A stretch of DNA of 64,000 bases, from the NCBI GenBank assembly GCA_964468815.1, contig CAYXWN010000002.1, positions 1 to 64,000 of the forward strand, written 5' to 3'. The notes under the pieces are model-generated. The model was given only the letters and a program-made list of their open reading frames with translations. It was not told the origin of the DNA and ran no database searches. Positions 16,869 to 27,600 of this stretch are shown piece after piece (the first letter of the stretch is position 1; every line of letters begins with the position of its first letter). A program made the translations under genes and the position numbers. Source of the DNA: UMGS621 sp964468815 (lineage in GTDB: Bacteria; Bacillota; Clostridia; Christensenellales; Borkfalkiaceae).

Positions 16869-18826
16869 CGTTATTAACACCATTGGGCTTGTTAGGTTTA
16901 TTGGGCATTGTCGTGCTCATTATTATCTACATTATCAAGCCGAATTACCAACAGAAGATGGTGTCCAGCACGTTCGTTTGGAAATTAAGTCTGAAATATA
17001 GAAAAAAGCGGCTCCCCGTCAGCAAACTTCGGAACGTTCTGTTGATCGTGTGTCAGATTCTGATCTTAACGCTTTGCGCGATCATTCTCACGCAGCCGAA
17101 TCAAGTTTTGAAGACGATGACGGACACGCCGGAGGCGATTTTGATTATCGACGCTTCCGCGAGTATGCGTACGACGTCCGAGCAAGAAAAACGTTTTGAA
17201 CGCGCGGTATACGGCGCGTTGGAACGTGCGGAAACGACCTTTTCGGAAAACGGGATCGTTTCGGTGATTCTTGCGGACGGCGATTCCGAATTTTTGGCGC
17301 AACGGGCGGAAACCGATCGAAAAGAAGCGATTCGGGAAACGCTTTCTCTGCTCGTCGAGCAGGACGCTTGCACGTTCGGCGAGGCGGACGTAACGGGTGC
17401 TTGGGCGCTTTGCGAGGACGTAATTGCCGAAAACGCAAACGCGAAGATCTATTTTTACACGGACACGACGTACGAGTACGTTCCCGATGGCGTTACGGTA
17501 GTAAACGTATGCGAAGAGGGCGAATGGAACGCGGCGATTTTGGACGCATACGCCGAATTGTATGAAAATTATTACGCGTTTTACGTGGACGTCGCTTGTT
17601 ACGGACGGGACGAATCGTTGACGTTGGAGTTGGAAGTGCATAACGCGAACGCGGAGAGCGGATCGGACGGCAAAACGGTTTCCTTTTCCACCACGGTGTT
17701 TTGCGATCGGGAAAAGACCAAACGCGTCGTCTTTATCAACGCGGATTTGTACGAGGAACGGGCGAACGAATCGGAGGACGTAATTTATTACTTAATCGAA
17801 AAAGAGGACGAAGTATTTTCTTACCGTTCCGTTCACGTTTCTATCAACGAAGCGGATTCGTTTTCGGACGATAACGCGTTCGAGATCTACGGCGGACAGA
17901 AAGAAGTTTTGAAAGTACAGTATGCGAGTGCCGATCCCAACCCGTTTATGAGTGCCGTTTTGTATACGATGAGAAACGCGTACGCCAAGCGTTGGGATAT
18001 TAAGATTACGGAAGTGAAAAAGGGAAACACGCCGGCGACGGAGGGATTCGATTTTTACATTTTCGAACATTCCGTACCGAGCGAATTGCCGAAAGACGGC
18101 GTTGTGTTTTTCATCAATCCCGAACAGCCGCTCCCGGCAGGGACGGGCGTTCGCGCGGATAATGTTGTGGATTTGCGCAGAGAGGTGTATCTTGTCGAGG
18201 AAAACGAGGAGCATCCGCTTTTGAAATACGTTAACGCGGAGAATATTTACACGCAGAAATTCGTGCAAATGACGTACGATCCGTCTTACGAGGTGCTGTT
18301 ATCCGTTGCAGGGAGTCCGGCATTGATCGTTACCAAGGAAGAAAACACGCAAATCGCGGTGCTTTCGTTCGGTCCGCATTTTTCCAACTTGGTAATGAAA
18401 AAGGATTTCACGTTGTTGGTTTATAATATGTTCGGATATTTCTTCCCTGCGATGGTGAACGGAAACGCTTTCGAGGTTTACGAAAACGTCGAAGTCAACG
18501 CGAGGGGATCGGAGATTTCCCTTTCTTATAACGGGAGCGCGGAAACGCAAATTCTTACCGAATTTCCGTCGTCCGTGCGCTTAGATATGCCGGGAACGTA
18601 CGTGCTGTCGCAGACGACGTTTTTCGGAAAAGAGGTCTCGGAAAATATTTACGTAAAAATTCCCGGGACGGAAAGCAATATTTGGAAAACGGAAGAGGCA
18701 TTAGAGGATCTTTACAAAGAGCAAGACGAAGCGGATTATTATAAAGATCTGTTACTGTTCGTCGCGGCGGCTTTGGTGGCGATTCTGTTCGCGGAGTGGT
18801 TTTTACACAACCGCGAAAATGCGTAG
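16865..18826 (+). CDS. BatA-like membrane protein with VWA domain, 653 aa
   Basis: N-terminal membrane segments (about 7-25 and 57-76) flank the basic loop typical of the BatA/aerotolerance-regulator N-terminal domain. A VWA domain follows with a complete-looking MIDAS start DASAS (96-100). A long extracytoplasmic beta-rich region comes next, and a membrane anchor near the C-terminus (LLLFVAAALVAILFAEW). The start is taken at the ATG overlapping the DUF58 stop by 4 bases; the open frame extends further upstream but into DUF58. VWA proteins in such loci are the presumed partners of MoxR. Nothing indicates a toxin or protease activity. Confidence 0.88.
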   Translation: MTLLTPLGLLGLLGIVVLIIIYIIKPNYQQKMVSSTFVWKLSLKYRKKRLPVSKLRNVLLIVCQILILTLCAIILTQPNQVLKTMTDTPEAILIIDASASMRTTSEQEKRFERAVYGALERAETTFSENGIVSVILADGDSEFLAQRAETDRKEAIRETLSLLVEQDACTFGEADVTGAWALCEDVIAENANAKIYFYTDTTYEYVPDGVTVVNVCEEGEWNAAILDAYAELYENYYAFYVDVACYGRDESLTLELEVHNANAESGSDGKTVSFSTTVFCDREKTKRVVFINADLYEERANESEDVIYYLIEKEDEVFSYRSVHVSINEADSFSDDNAFEIYGGQKEVLKVQYASADPNPFMSAVLYTMRNAYAKRWDIKITEVKKGNTPATEGFDFYIFEHSVPSELPKDGVVFFINPEQPLPAGTGVRADNVVDLRREVYLVEENEEHPLLKYVNAENIYTQKFVQMTYDPSYEVLLSVAGSPALIVTKEENTQIAVLSFGPHFSNLVMKKDFTLLVYNMFGYFFPAMVNGNAFEVYENVEVNARGSEISLSYNGSAETQILTEFPSSVRLDMPGTYVLSQTTFFGKEVSENIYVKIPGTESNIWKTEEALEDLYKEQDEADYYKDLLLFVAAALVAILFAEWFLHNRENA

Positions 18827-18841
18827 AGGAGAATAATCGTT

Positions 18842-21667
18842 ATGATGAATTTCAGAATAGATTTTTCTTATCCGTGGCTTCTGTTGTTGCTGATTCCGGC
18901 AATCGCGCTTACGTTGATTCCTTATTTCCGCTTGACGAAAAAGTACAGGAAAACGCGTAACCGCATTACGTCGATGACGCTACATATCCTCATTATGGTA
19001 TTCGCCGTTTCCATTCTTTCGGGCATGATGTTTTTGTATCAAGTCCCGAATAAGGAAAACGAGATTTTGTTGCTCGTGGACGTATCGGAAACCGAAGAAC
19101 GGGTTCGCGAAGAACGCGATTCGTTTATTCAAACGGTGTTGTCCGACGGACAATACGATCATTATAAAATGGGAATCGTAACGTTCGGTTTCGACCAACG
19201 CTACGCCGTTCCCTTAACGTATGAAACAGACAAGATTTACGATGCGTATTTGCAGGCGGAAACGCCGGATACGACGGCGACGAACGTTGCCGCTGCGCTG
19301 ACGTATGCCAAGGGTTTGTTCGAGTATCCCGATTCCGCGAAGATCGTGTTGATTACGGACGGCAAGGAAACCGATCAAAGCGCGGACAGCGTGATCAGAG
19401 CGATCGCGGCGCAAGGCACGAGAGTCGATACGGCGTACGTCGCTTCGGATTTCGACGGCAACGACGCGCAGATTTCCGCCGTTACGTTGCCCGATTATCA
19501 CGTAAACGTCAACGAAGAATGTTCGGTCGGCATTACGGTGCAAAGCAAGGTTGCGACCTACGGGACGATCGAAATTTTCGATAACGGCGAAAAGAGCGAA
19601 ACGCTCGGCGAAACGACGGTTGCGCTGAACAAAGGAACGCAAACGGTTTATTGTAAACACGTATTCCGAAAAGAGGGCTTCCACGAGTTGCAGATGCGGC
19701 TCAGCGTGGAGGGGGACGAAATCGAGGAAAACGATCGTTACTATGCTTGTATCGATTTGGAAGTGTTCAATAAGATCTTGATCATCGAGAGCGAAGCGGA
19801 GTCTTCCGACGGAATCAAGGATATGTTGAATACGGAAGAAGAGGTCGGGTACGAGATCGTCGTGAAAAACGTCTATACCGATCGGTTGCCCGAAACGCTT
19901 GACGAATTGCGTTCTTACGATCAAATTATCTTAAACAACATCTCCAATGCGGATATTAATTCGACGAAAAACGCGAACGTTCCGACGGATTTTGACGTGA
20001 TGTTGGAGAAGTTTGTAAGCGAATACGGCGGCGGATTGTTCACCGTCGGCGGAAGCGACGAGTTCGGCGACGCGCACGCGTATAACGAGGACGATTTGTA
20101 CGGTACGTTGTATCAACAAATGTTGCCAGTGCAAGCGATTTCCTATACGCCGCCCGTCGGCGTTATGGTGTTGGTGGATAATTCCGGTTCTATGGGATCG
20201 GCGGACGAGCACGGAGAAACGAGCATCGCGTGGGCGAAAGCAGGCGCAACGGCTTGCTTGGCTGCGCTTGACGAACGCGATTATATCGGGATTATGACCT
20301 TTGACGATAGCCCGGAGATTATGATCGAACCGACGGCGCGTTCTAAGGAAAAAGAGATCCTCGCGGCGATCAATCGGATTCAAGACGATTATTCGGGCGG
20401 ACAGACCATCTTTGCCGGCGCGATTACGAGCGCGGCGGGGCTGTTGCGTTCTGTACCGAACGTAAGTAAGCGTCATATCGTAATCGTAACGGACGGCGCG
20501 CCTACGGAATCGGCGAGCGTGTACGAAGAAATTATAGAAAAGAATTACAAAATGGACGGGATCACCGTTTCGGTCATCGCGATCGGCTTTCAGGAAGGCA
20601 GTTCCTCGTATTTGAAAATGAAGTCCGCGACGGATAAAGGCGGCGGACGCGTGGTGGTTGCAAGCAATCAAGAGTTGCCGCAAAAGATGTACGACGAATT
20701 GATGGCTCCGGAGATTACGTCCGTCAATATCCCCGAAGGCGGTTTCGCTCCGATTATCAAAAACACCTTTTCTCCGTTGGTACAAAACGTCGAAACGGGC
20801 GAGGGTGAGGATGCCAATAAATTGACGGTAAAACTTATGGGCTTTTACGGGGTGAAGGCGAAAAACGCCGCCGACGTCGTTTTGGTGGGCGATTACGAAG
20901 TACCCGTTTACGCGCAATGGAAGTACGGCAAAGGCATGGTCGGTAGTTTTATGTGTGATTTGAACGGCGTTTGGTCCGCGGATTTCATGGCGAACGTAAA
21001 CGGCAAACGGTTCGTGCAAAACGTCGTAAACAATTTGATGCCGACCGTCAGTTTGCGGCCGAGTCAAATCAATATCGGACTGGAAACGGATAATTATACC
21101 AACAAATTGAGCGTGTACGCTTCGCTTGAAGATGGCGAACGGATAGAAGGAAAAATCGTCGCGTTAAGCGAAGAAACCGAAACGGCTGTTTCCTTAAACG
21201 GCGCGGCGGAAACGCAAAACGAGTTTTGTTATTTGACGTCCGCGTTGAGTGCGTCCAATTATTACAGCAGATGTAACTTTGTCGTGAAAAAGGGCGGCGT
21301 TTACAGAATCGAACTTTCAAAGATTGATCAAAACGGAACTGTTCTCGCGACGTACCAAGCCTATAAAACGTTTTCTTATTCGGAAGAATACGATACGTTC
21401 TTTGCGGAAAACACCGAACTTGTGCCGGAAGAGTCCCTTAAAAATCTCGCGAGCAGAGGGGATGGCGCGTCGATTGCGGATTTGGAAGATCCGTGGGAGG
21501 TATTCGACGGCTTCGTGACTGCACTCGACCGCTCGTTCGATCCGCGGTTCTTGTTTGCGATTTTGGCGATCGTATGTTTCCTTGCGGATATTGCGGCGCG
21601 TAAATTCAAGTTCAAGTGGCTGCACGAAGTGGTTCGGGAATACAGAGAAAAGAAAAATTCCAAGTGA
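18842..21667 (+). CDS. Membrane protein with two VWA regions and a GATase1-like middle domain, 941 aa
   Basis: Two membrane segments near the N-terminus (12-29 and 47-66) precede a first VWA-like region whose MIDAS start reads DVSET (80-84), probably degenerate. A middle region (about 310-430) begins FNKILIIESEAES and contains YGGGLFTVGGSDEFG, resembling the glutamine-amidotransferase-like fold often fused to such proteins, without an evident catalytic Cys. A second VWA region has a canonical DNSGS MIDAS motif (about 446-450) and TDGAP. A C-terminal membrane segment (about 905-925) is followed by basic residues. GAGGAG precedes the start. It is the last gene of the MoxR/DUF58/VWA set. Confidence 0.88.
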   Translation: MMNFRIDFSYPWLLLLLIPAIALTLIPYFRLTKKYRKTRNRITSMTLHILIMVFAVSILSGMMFLYQVPNKENEILLLVDVSETEERVREERDSFIQTVLSDGQYDHYKMGIVTFGFDQRYAVPLTYETDKIYDAYLQAETPDTTATNVAAALTYAKGLFEYPDSAKIVLITDGKETDQSADSVIRAIAAQGTRVDTAYVASDFDGNDAQISAVTLPDYHVNVNEECSVGITVQSKVATYGTIEIFDNGEKSETLGETTVALNKGTQTVYCKHVFRKEGFHELQMRLSVEGDEIEENDRYYACIDLEVFNKILIIESEAESSDGIKDMLNTEEEVGYEIVVKNVYTDRLPETLDELRSYDQIILNNISNADINSTKNANVPTDFDVMLEKFVSEYGGGLFTVGGSDEFGDAHAYNEDDLYGTLYQQMLPVQAISYTPPVGVMVLVDNSGSMGSADEHGETSIAWAKAGATACLAALDERDYIGIMTFDDSPEIMIEPTARSKEKEILAAINRIQDDYSGGQTIFAGAITSAAGLLRSVPNVSKRHIVIVTDGAPTESASVYEEIIEKNYKMDGITVSVIAIGFQEGSSSYLKMKSATDKGGGRVVVASNQELPQKMYDELMAPEITSVNIPEGGFAPIIKNTFSPLVQNVETGEGEDANKLTVKLMGFYGVKAKNAADVVLVGDYEVPVYAQWKYGKGMVGSFMCDLNGVWSADFMANVNGKRFVQNVVNNLMPTVSLRPSQINIGLETDNYTNKLSVYASLEDGERIEGKIVALSEETETAVSLNGAAETQNEFCYLTSALSASNYYSRCNFVVKKGGVYRIELSKIDQNGTVLATYQAYKTFSYSEEYDTFFAENTELVPEESLKNLASRGDGASIADLEDPWEVFDGFVTALDRSFDPRFLFAILAIVCFLADIAARKFKFKWLHEVVREYREKKNSK

Positions 21668-21734
21668 TGCGTAAGCGGTTTTGCGAAACAGCGATGATTG
21701 CGACCGAAACGTTGAAATTCAAAAGGAAAGAGTT

Positions 21735-24572
21735 ATGAAAAAATTAAAAATATTCGCTCTGTCGGGCTTTTTGATTTATATATTGTTTACGCTTGTCGCT
21801 TGTCAAGGCGGGCTTTCCGTGCCTACGAATTTTAGCGTTGACGAAGCCAACGTGTTGACTTGGGCGGAGGTAGAAAACGCGCGCGGTTACGTGTTGGAGA
21901 TCAAAAACGCGGACACGGACGAAAGCGTCGAAGAATCGGTGAGAAAGGCGTCCTTTTCCCTTGCGACGCAAGCGGAGGGGGATTACGTGATTCGCATAAA
22001 GGCGGTCGGCAGAAATGCCGAAACCGATCAATCGGAATGGTCGAAGCCGTTTTCCTTTCATAAAGATTACGAAACGGGGTGTATTTATACGCTCGTCAAT
22101 AATTCCGAATACGAACTTACTAAGGTCGGTTCTGCGAGCGGCGACGTGCGCGTCGAGGCGGAATACAGAGGAAAACCCGTAACCCGTATCGCGAAAAACG
22201 CGTTCAAAAACAGTAACCGTATCACGAGCGTTACGATCGGCGAAAACGTAAAATCTATCGGCGAGAGCGCGTTCTATAATTGTTCTAATCTCGTAAGCGT
22301 AACCCTTTCGGACGGGTTGGAGACCATCGGCTCGTCCGCGTTTCAGGCTTGCCGTTCGTTGGCGGAAATTACCATTACGGGAAACATCGCCGAATTGCCG
22401 AGTTTTGCGTTCGCTTATTGCAAGAGTTTAAAAACGGTTACGATCGGCTCGGGCGTTTTGACGATCGGCGAATCTGCGTTTTCCGATTGTTCGGCGTTGG
22501 AAACGGTTGCAATCCCGAAAACGGTAACGACGATCGGCGCGTACGCGTTTGCGGCGAACGACGCGTTGAAAACGGTTACGATCGGCTCGGGCGTTACGGA
22601 AATCGGTTCGTATGCGTTCAATAAATGTTACGCTTTGCGTTCGATCTCGTTTGAAGAGGACAGCGCATTACGATCCATCGGCGAGTTCGCCTTTTCGGAA
22701 TGTAACGAAGTGACGGCGGTAACTTTGCCGAATCGCTTGGAAACGATTGCGACGGGTGTGTTTTATGCGTCGTCCGCATTGGAAACGGTTTCCGTTCCGA
22801 ACAGCGTGACCGCCATCGGCGAGAGCGCGTTCGCGGATACGAAATTCCATCGCGAGGCAATGGAAGCGGAAACGCTCGTCTACGCAGGGGATTGGATCAT
22901 TGATTGTCCGAAAAGCATAAAAGAGGAATTGACCGCGATCAATCTCCGCGAATTGTTGAAGACGGAAGGATCGGGTTCGAATAAAGCGGAAAAGCCCATT
23001 TGCGAACTCGCAGAGGGAACGCGCGGAATTGCGGAAGGAACGTTTGCGGAGTGTCCGAAACTCCAAGATATCGTTCTGCCCGGTTCGATCAAATATATCG
23101 GGAAACGCGCTTTTTATAAATGCCCCTCTTTATGGAGAGTGGACTTTCACGATAAAGGCGTGGAGCGAATCGGCGAATATGCGTTTGCCGAATGTAAAGG
23201 GTTATCGACGCTTCGCTTAAATTCGGGGTTGAAGAAGATCGGAGCGCACGCGTTTTATAACGCGACGGGAATTCAATCGGTTACCATTCCTTCTACGGTA
23301 GAATCCATCGGCGAACGCGCGTTCAAAAACACGGGAATGTGGAATACCAGCTATTTTAGCAGCGGTATCGTGTACGCGGGGAATTGGTTCGTCGGTTGCG
23401 ACGCTTCGATTACGAGCGTTGCGTTGAGAAAGGGAACGGTCGGCATTGCCGATTATGCGTTTTTCAATTGTACCGATCTCGTTTCGGTTTCCGCGGTCGC
23501 TTCGGCGGATTCGGATAATCTGAAATATATCGGCAAGGGCGCGTTTTATAAGTGTTCGAGTTTGAAGTCCATCTACTTAAACGAATACGTTGAACGGATA
23601 GAGGATTTCGCCTTTTATAAATGCACTTCGTTGTTGAATATCGGCACGCCCGTCGGGTTGACTTCGATCGGATATTCTGCTTTCTATCGGTGCGAGCAGT
23701 TGATGGAACTCGATTTGTCGGGCAGCGCGGTTGAAACGATCGGAGCGAAAGCCTTTTACGGCTGTAACGGCTTAAAGACGGTGAAACTCGGTTCGGATTT
23801 GAAAACGCTCGGCGCATACGCGTTTTACGGGTGCGGCTCGTTAAAAGAACTTTCGTTGCCGAGCAAACTGACGACGGTAGAAGAAAAGACGTTCGCTAAA
23901 TGCGAGAGTTTGGAAACGGTCAAGTTCAACAACAAGATTGAAACGGTCGGCAAATACGCCTTTCAAGATTGCGCTTCGTTGCAAAGCGTTTCTCTGCCCG
24001 ATACGGTAACGAGAATCGAAGACTATGCGTTTTATCGTTGCAGCGGCTTGCAGTCGCTCTCGTTCGGAAACGGCTTGGAATCCATCGGGGATTACGCGTT
24101 TTACGGAGCGGAGCGTTTGAGTGCGTTGCATTTCCCGAAAACGTTGGAGCGGATCGGCAGATATGCGTTCAAGGGCAATAAGGCGTTGATCGCGGTGCAC
24201 CTTTCGGAAAGCGTGAAACTCATAGACGAACATGCGTTTTACGGCTGTGCAAACGTTACTTTTTATACGGATGCGGACAAGGCTTCCGCACCGTGGAACG
24301 AATATTGGAATTCTAGTTATCGCCCCGTCGTATGGAACGGTACGTTCGCAACGGACGAGGACGGAGCGGAATACGTCCGTTTGGTTACGATCGGAACGGA
24401 TACGTTAGGGAATATAAACAATGCGTATTCCGCGCCCGAACGGGCTGGATACACGTTCCTCGGTTGGGCGACGAACGCGGATTCCGAGGAAATCGCATAC
24501 GAGGCGGCGCAACTCGCGCAAGCGTCTGAGGGAACGGTTTTATACGCAGTTTGGAGCAAAAATGCGGAATAA
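21735..24572 (+). CDS. BspA-like LRR_5 lipoprotein, 945 aa
   Basis: A signal peptide ends in a clear lipobox LVAC with Cys23, so the protein should be lipid-anchored outside the cell. An Fn3-like domain (about 28-115) precedes a long array of LRR_5 repeats (about 120-850; pattern IGxxAFxxCxxL) with inserts such as LVYAGDWIIDCP. It closes with a BspA-type cap (APWNEYWNSSYRP) and one InlB-type repeat at the C-terminus (about 875-945, AGYTFLGWATN and LYAVW). It probably binds a protein or glycan ligand; which one is unknown. AAAGGAAAG precedes the ATG; an in-frame codon 54 bases upstream has no ribosome binding site. It follows the VWA gene by 67 bases. Confidence 0.92.
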   Translation: MKKLKIFALSGFLIYILFTLVACQGGLSVPTNFSVDEANVLTWAEVENARGYVLEIKNADTDESVEESVRKASFSLATQAEGDYVIRIKAVGRNAETDQSEWSKPFSFHKDYETGCIYTLVNNSEYELTKVGSASGDVRVEAEYRGKPVTRIAKNAFKNSNRITSVTIGENVKSIGESAFYNCSNLVSVTLSDGLETIGSSAFQACRSLAEITITGNIAELPSFAFAYCKSLKTVTIGSGVLTIGESAFSDCSALETVAIPKTVTTIGAYAFAANDALKTVTIGSGVTEIGSYAFNKCYALRSISFEEDSALRSIGEFAFSECNEVTAVTLPNRLETIATGVFYASSALETVSVPNSVTAIGESAFADTKFHREAMEAETLVYAGDWIIDCPKSIKEELTAINLRELLKTEGSGSNKAEKPICELAEGTRGIAEGTFAECPKLQDIVLPGSIKYIGKRAFYKCPSLWRVDFHDKGVERIGEYAFAECKGLSTLRLNSGLKKIGAHAFYNATGIQSVTIPSTVESIGERAFKNTGMWNTSYFSSGIVYAGNWFVGCDASITSVALRKGTVGIADYAFFNCTDLVSVSAVASADSDNLKYIGKGAFYKCSSLKSIYLNEYVERIEDFAFYKCTSLLNIGTPVGLTSIGYSAFYRCEQLMELDLSGSAVETIGAKAFYGCNGLKTVKLGSDLKTLGAYAFYGCGSLKELSLPSKLTTVEEKTFAKCESLETVKFNNKIETVGKYAFQDCASLQSVSLPDTVTRIEDYAFYRCSGLQSLSFGNGLESIGDYAFYGAERLSALHFPKTLERIGRYAFKGNKALIAVHLSESVKLIDEHAFYGCANVTFYTDADKASAPWNEYWNSSYRPVVWNGTFATDEDGAEYVRLVTIGTDTLGNINNAYSAPERAGYTFLGWATNADSEEIAYEAAQLAQASEGTVLYAVWSKNAE

Positions 24573-24635
24573 AGCGAGAGAGGAAAGGAAAGAAACTGCA
24601 AAACGGCGACTTGTAGCCGATAGGAGAACAGCAAT

Positions 24636-27600
24636 ATGAAGAAAATCAAGAGGGTTTTACTTGCTTTGAGCGTGTGCTTGGTTTGCGCGATCTGCGGAGT
24701 GGCAGTCGGCTGCGGCGGATCGGGCTCTGTAAAATATACGTTCGACGTCATGGGCGGCGCGGCGATTGAATCGGTCGAAGTGGAATCGGGTACGCAGTAT
24801 ACCTTGCCCGTTCCGTCCGATAGAAGCGGTTACAGTTTCGACGGTTGGTATTTAAGCAATGATTTTTCGGGTTCGCCCGTCACGTCGGTTACGGCAACGG
24901 AAAGTCAAACTTATTACGCGAAGTGGACGAAACTGATTGCGATTCAACTCGAATTGAACGGCGGAACGCTGTCCGATACTCAATTATATTTAAAAGAGGG
25001 TGCGAACGTTTTCTCGTTCATGCAAGATTACGTGCCGACGAAGAGCGGCTACGTATTCGGCGCGTGGTTTGTCGGAAATGCAGAATTGTCGAAAAATTTG
25101 AAAATGCCGCAAGAAGGGCTTACGCTTACCGCGAAATATAAGGTTGCGTATACCGTAAAAATTTGGACGGAAAAATTGGACGGCGACGGTTACGAGAACG
25201 TGGAAGAGGACGTAATCGGTTATGCATACGCAGGGACGTCTTTTACGTCCGAATGTCCCTTGAAAGGATTTAAAGACGTTACTCCGGCAAGCGATATTAC
25301 GCGCGTGCTTTCCGAAAACGCGTCCGAAAACGTGTTCGAGCATTATTTGGACAGAGAAACGTACACCGTGCGTTTTAACCCCAATTATCCGAACGGAACG
25401 GACGGAGAAACGGATACTTTGCAGGTAAAATACGGAAAAGAGATTTCCGTTTATTCTGATTATACTTGCGACGGTTATTGCTTGCTCGGTTGGGCGACGA
25501 GCAAAACCGGCTCGCTTTTATACGAAGCGAATTATATCAATCAAATACTCTATAACGGGGAAGATGAAGACAAAAAAGAAGCGGATACCTTTTCTCCGGA
25601 CAGAAACCTCGCACTTTACGGCGTTTGGGTAAAGGGATATACCGATATGTTCGGCGGCAACGACAGCGTGTTCGTGTTAAACGAGGCGGACGAAGTCGCT
25701 TATCTCTTGCGCGGACCGAAAATGTTCAAGGGTACGTATAACGCGGAAGAAAAATCCTTCCGTTTCAGAACGGAGTCGAGAGCCATCGTCGGGCGCGTGA
25801 ACGAGGACGGAACGTTTACTTTTTACAGTTCTACGCGCGTCGGTACGTACGAACTTTATAAGGACGGGCAGATTGATAAAAACGTAACGCTTATTTTCGA
25901 CGCGTATAACGGATTTTCTTATTATGAGAAAAAGGGCGACGGAACGACGGAGTCTTCCGGTTCGTATACGTTGCAAGACGAATACGTCGTGGCGACGTTT
26001 ACCGCAGGCGACGAAACGCTTGTCGGAAAAACGGCGTATATCTATGCGACGACGATGAATTTAAACGACAAAGAGTACAACGTGTTCCGGATTCGGAACG
26101 ACGAAGATTGCGCTTTGGGCAAATTAGAGCGGTTCGAGGTCGTCGGTTCTGAATTGAAAGAGGTTTCGGGCAGCACTTTAACGCTGAACGGATTCGGCTA
26201 TGCGACGTACGCTTCGGAATCGTATTCGTATACGAGAGAGGGTGATCGTATTACGCTGAAAGAGGGCGGCAAGGCGGACATCGTTTTACTGTTGAAAACA
26301 GTCGGCGAAAAGACGGGTTACGCGGTTTACGAATCGGAACTTGACGGCGCGTTCTCCGTGACGGGCGGCGGCACGTTGACGTTGGACGGCGCTTACAATG
26401 CGACGTTTGAAAACGGCGGATCGAGCGTGAGCGGCTATTACGTGAAAAAAGCCTCTCTTCTCGGCGGCGAGATCGTGAAATTTACGAGCGGCGCGCAGAC
26501 GTACGCGTTCCTCTTGACGAAAGAAAACGAAGAATCGGCATATACGGCGGAGCAAAAGCACGCCGAATATGCGGAATATTACTATATGAACGAAACTAGT
26601 TCGTATTACGCGCCCTTACTCGTCGTGAACGAGCCGAGCGCGGGAGAAGCGACGGTTTACGGCTATACGAACGGCCGCGAGCATAAAAAAGTTTCTTGCG
26701 GAACGTTGACGCTGAATACCGAAACCGGACTTTACGTATACGAGGCGAAAACGTATACGGGCGAAACCGTTTTGACCAATCCGTTCGATTTATCGCAAGT
26801 GAAGTCGTTCGTATGTGCCTTGGACGACACGATGACGGCGTACAACATTCATTATTGGTATTCTTGGACGGATCAAGATGAAACGACGGAGAACTTTAAA
26901 GGAACTTACACGTCCGATAAAAACGGAACGTTGACGTTGGTAAGCGGCTTTGCGTTCTATTCGGATGGCGGACTTACTCTTTCCGGCATATATAGCGGAG
27001 AAGATTTGGAAAGCGGAATCGTCACCATTCGGACGAAGCAGGGAAATCTTTACGTGGAAATCGACGGCGACAAGTTCGTTACGTTGCAATCGAAGCCCGA
27101 AAACGTATATCGTTACGAAGCGGACGGATCAATTACGAGAAGCGTTTATCTCGCGACGGACGGAAAGGGCAACGCGACGTATACGGTTGCGACGCTGAAC
27201 GTCGAGAGCGGCGCGATTTCAACGGTCGAATACGTCGGAACGGTTGTAAAGACGGACAAAAAGATAAACGTCAGCGATACGCAAACGACCGATCTTTATC
27301 GCTTTACGTCACAAGAGTTGACGTTTGAATATTTGCCCTTGTATTCGGCGACGGAATCGTATTTCCTTCCGTACAACGAAACGTATAACGGCAGATATAC
27401 GGAGAAAAACGATCGCGGAATTTTGTCGTTGGACGGATTCGGGTACAGAGCCGTATATACGGACGAAAACGGAACGGACCGCGCGGGCAGATATTTCATT
27501 TATGAGGAAAAGAGCCTGTTGGAAATTCGTTTCGACGACGGCGTTCGTTATTTCGATTTGCTTGCGGATAAGAAATTTACCTTGCGCGGCGCGGAATACG

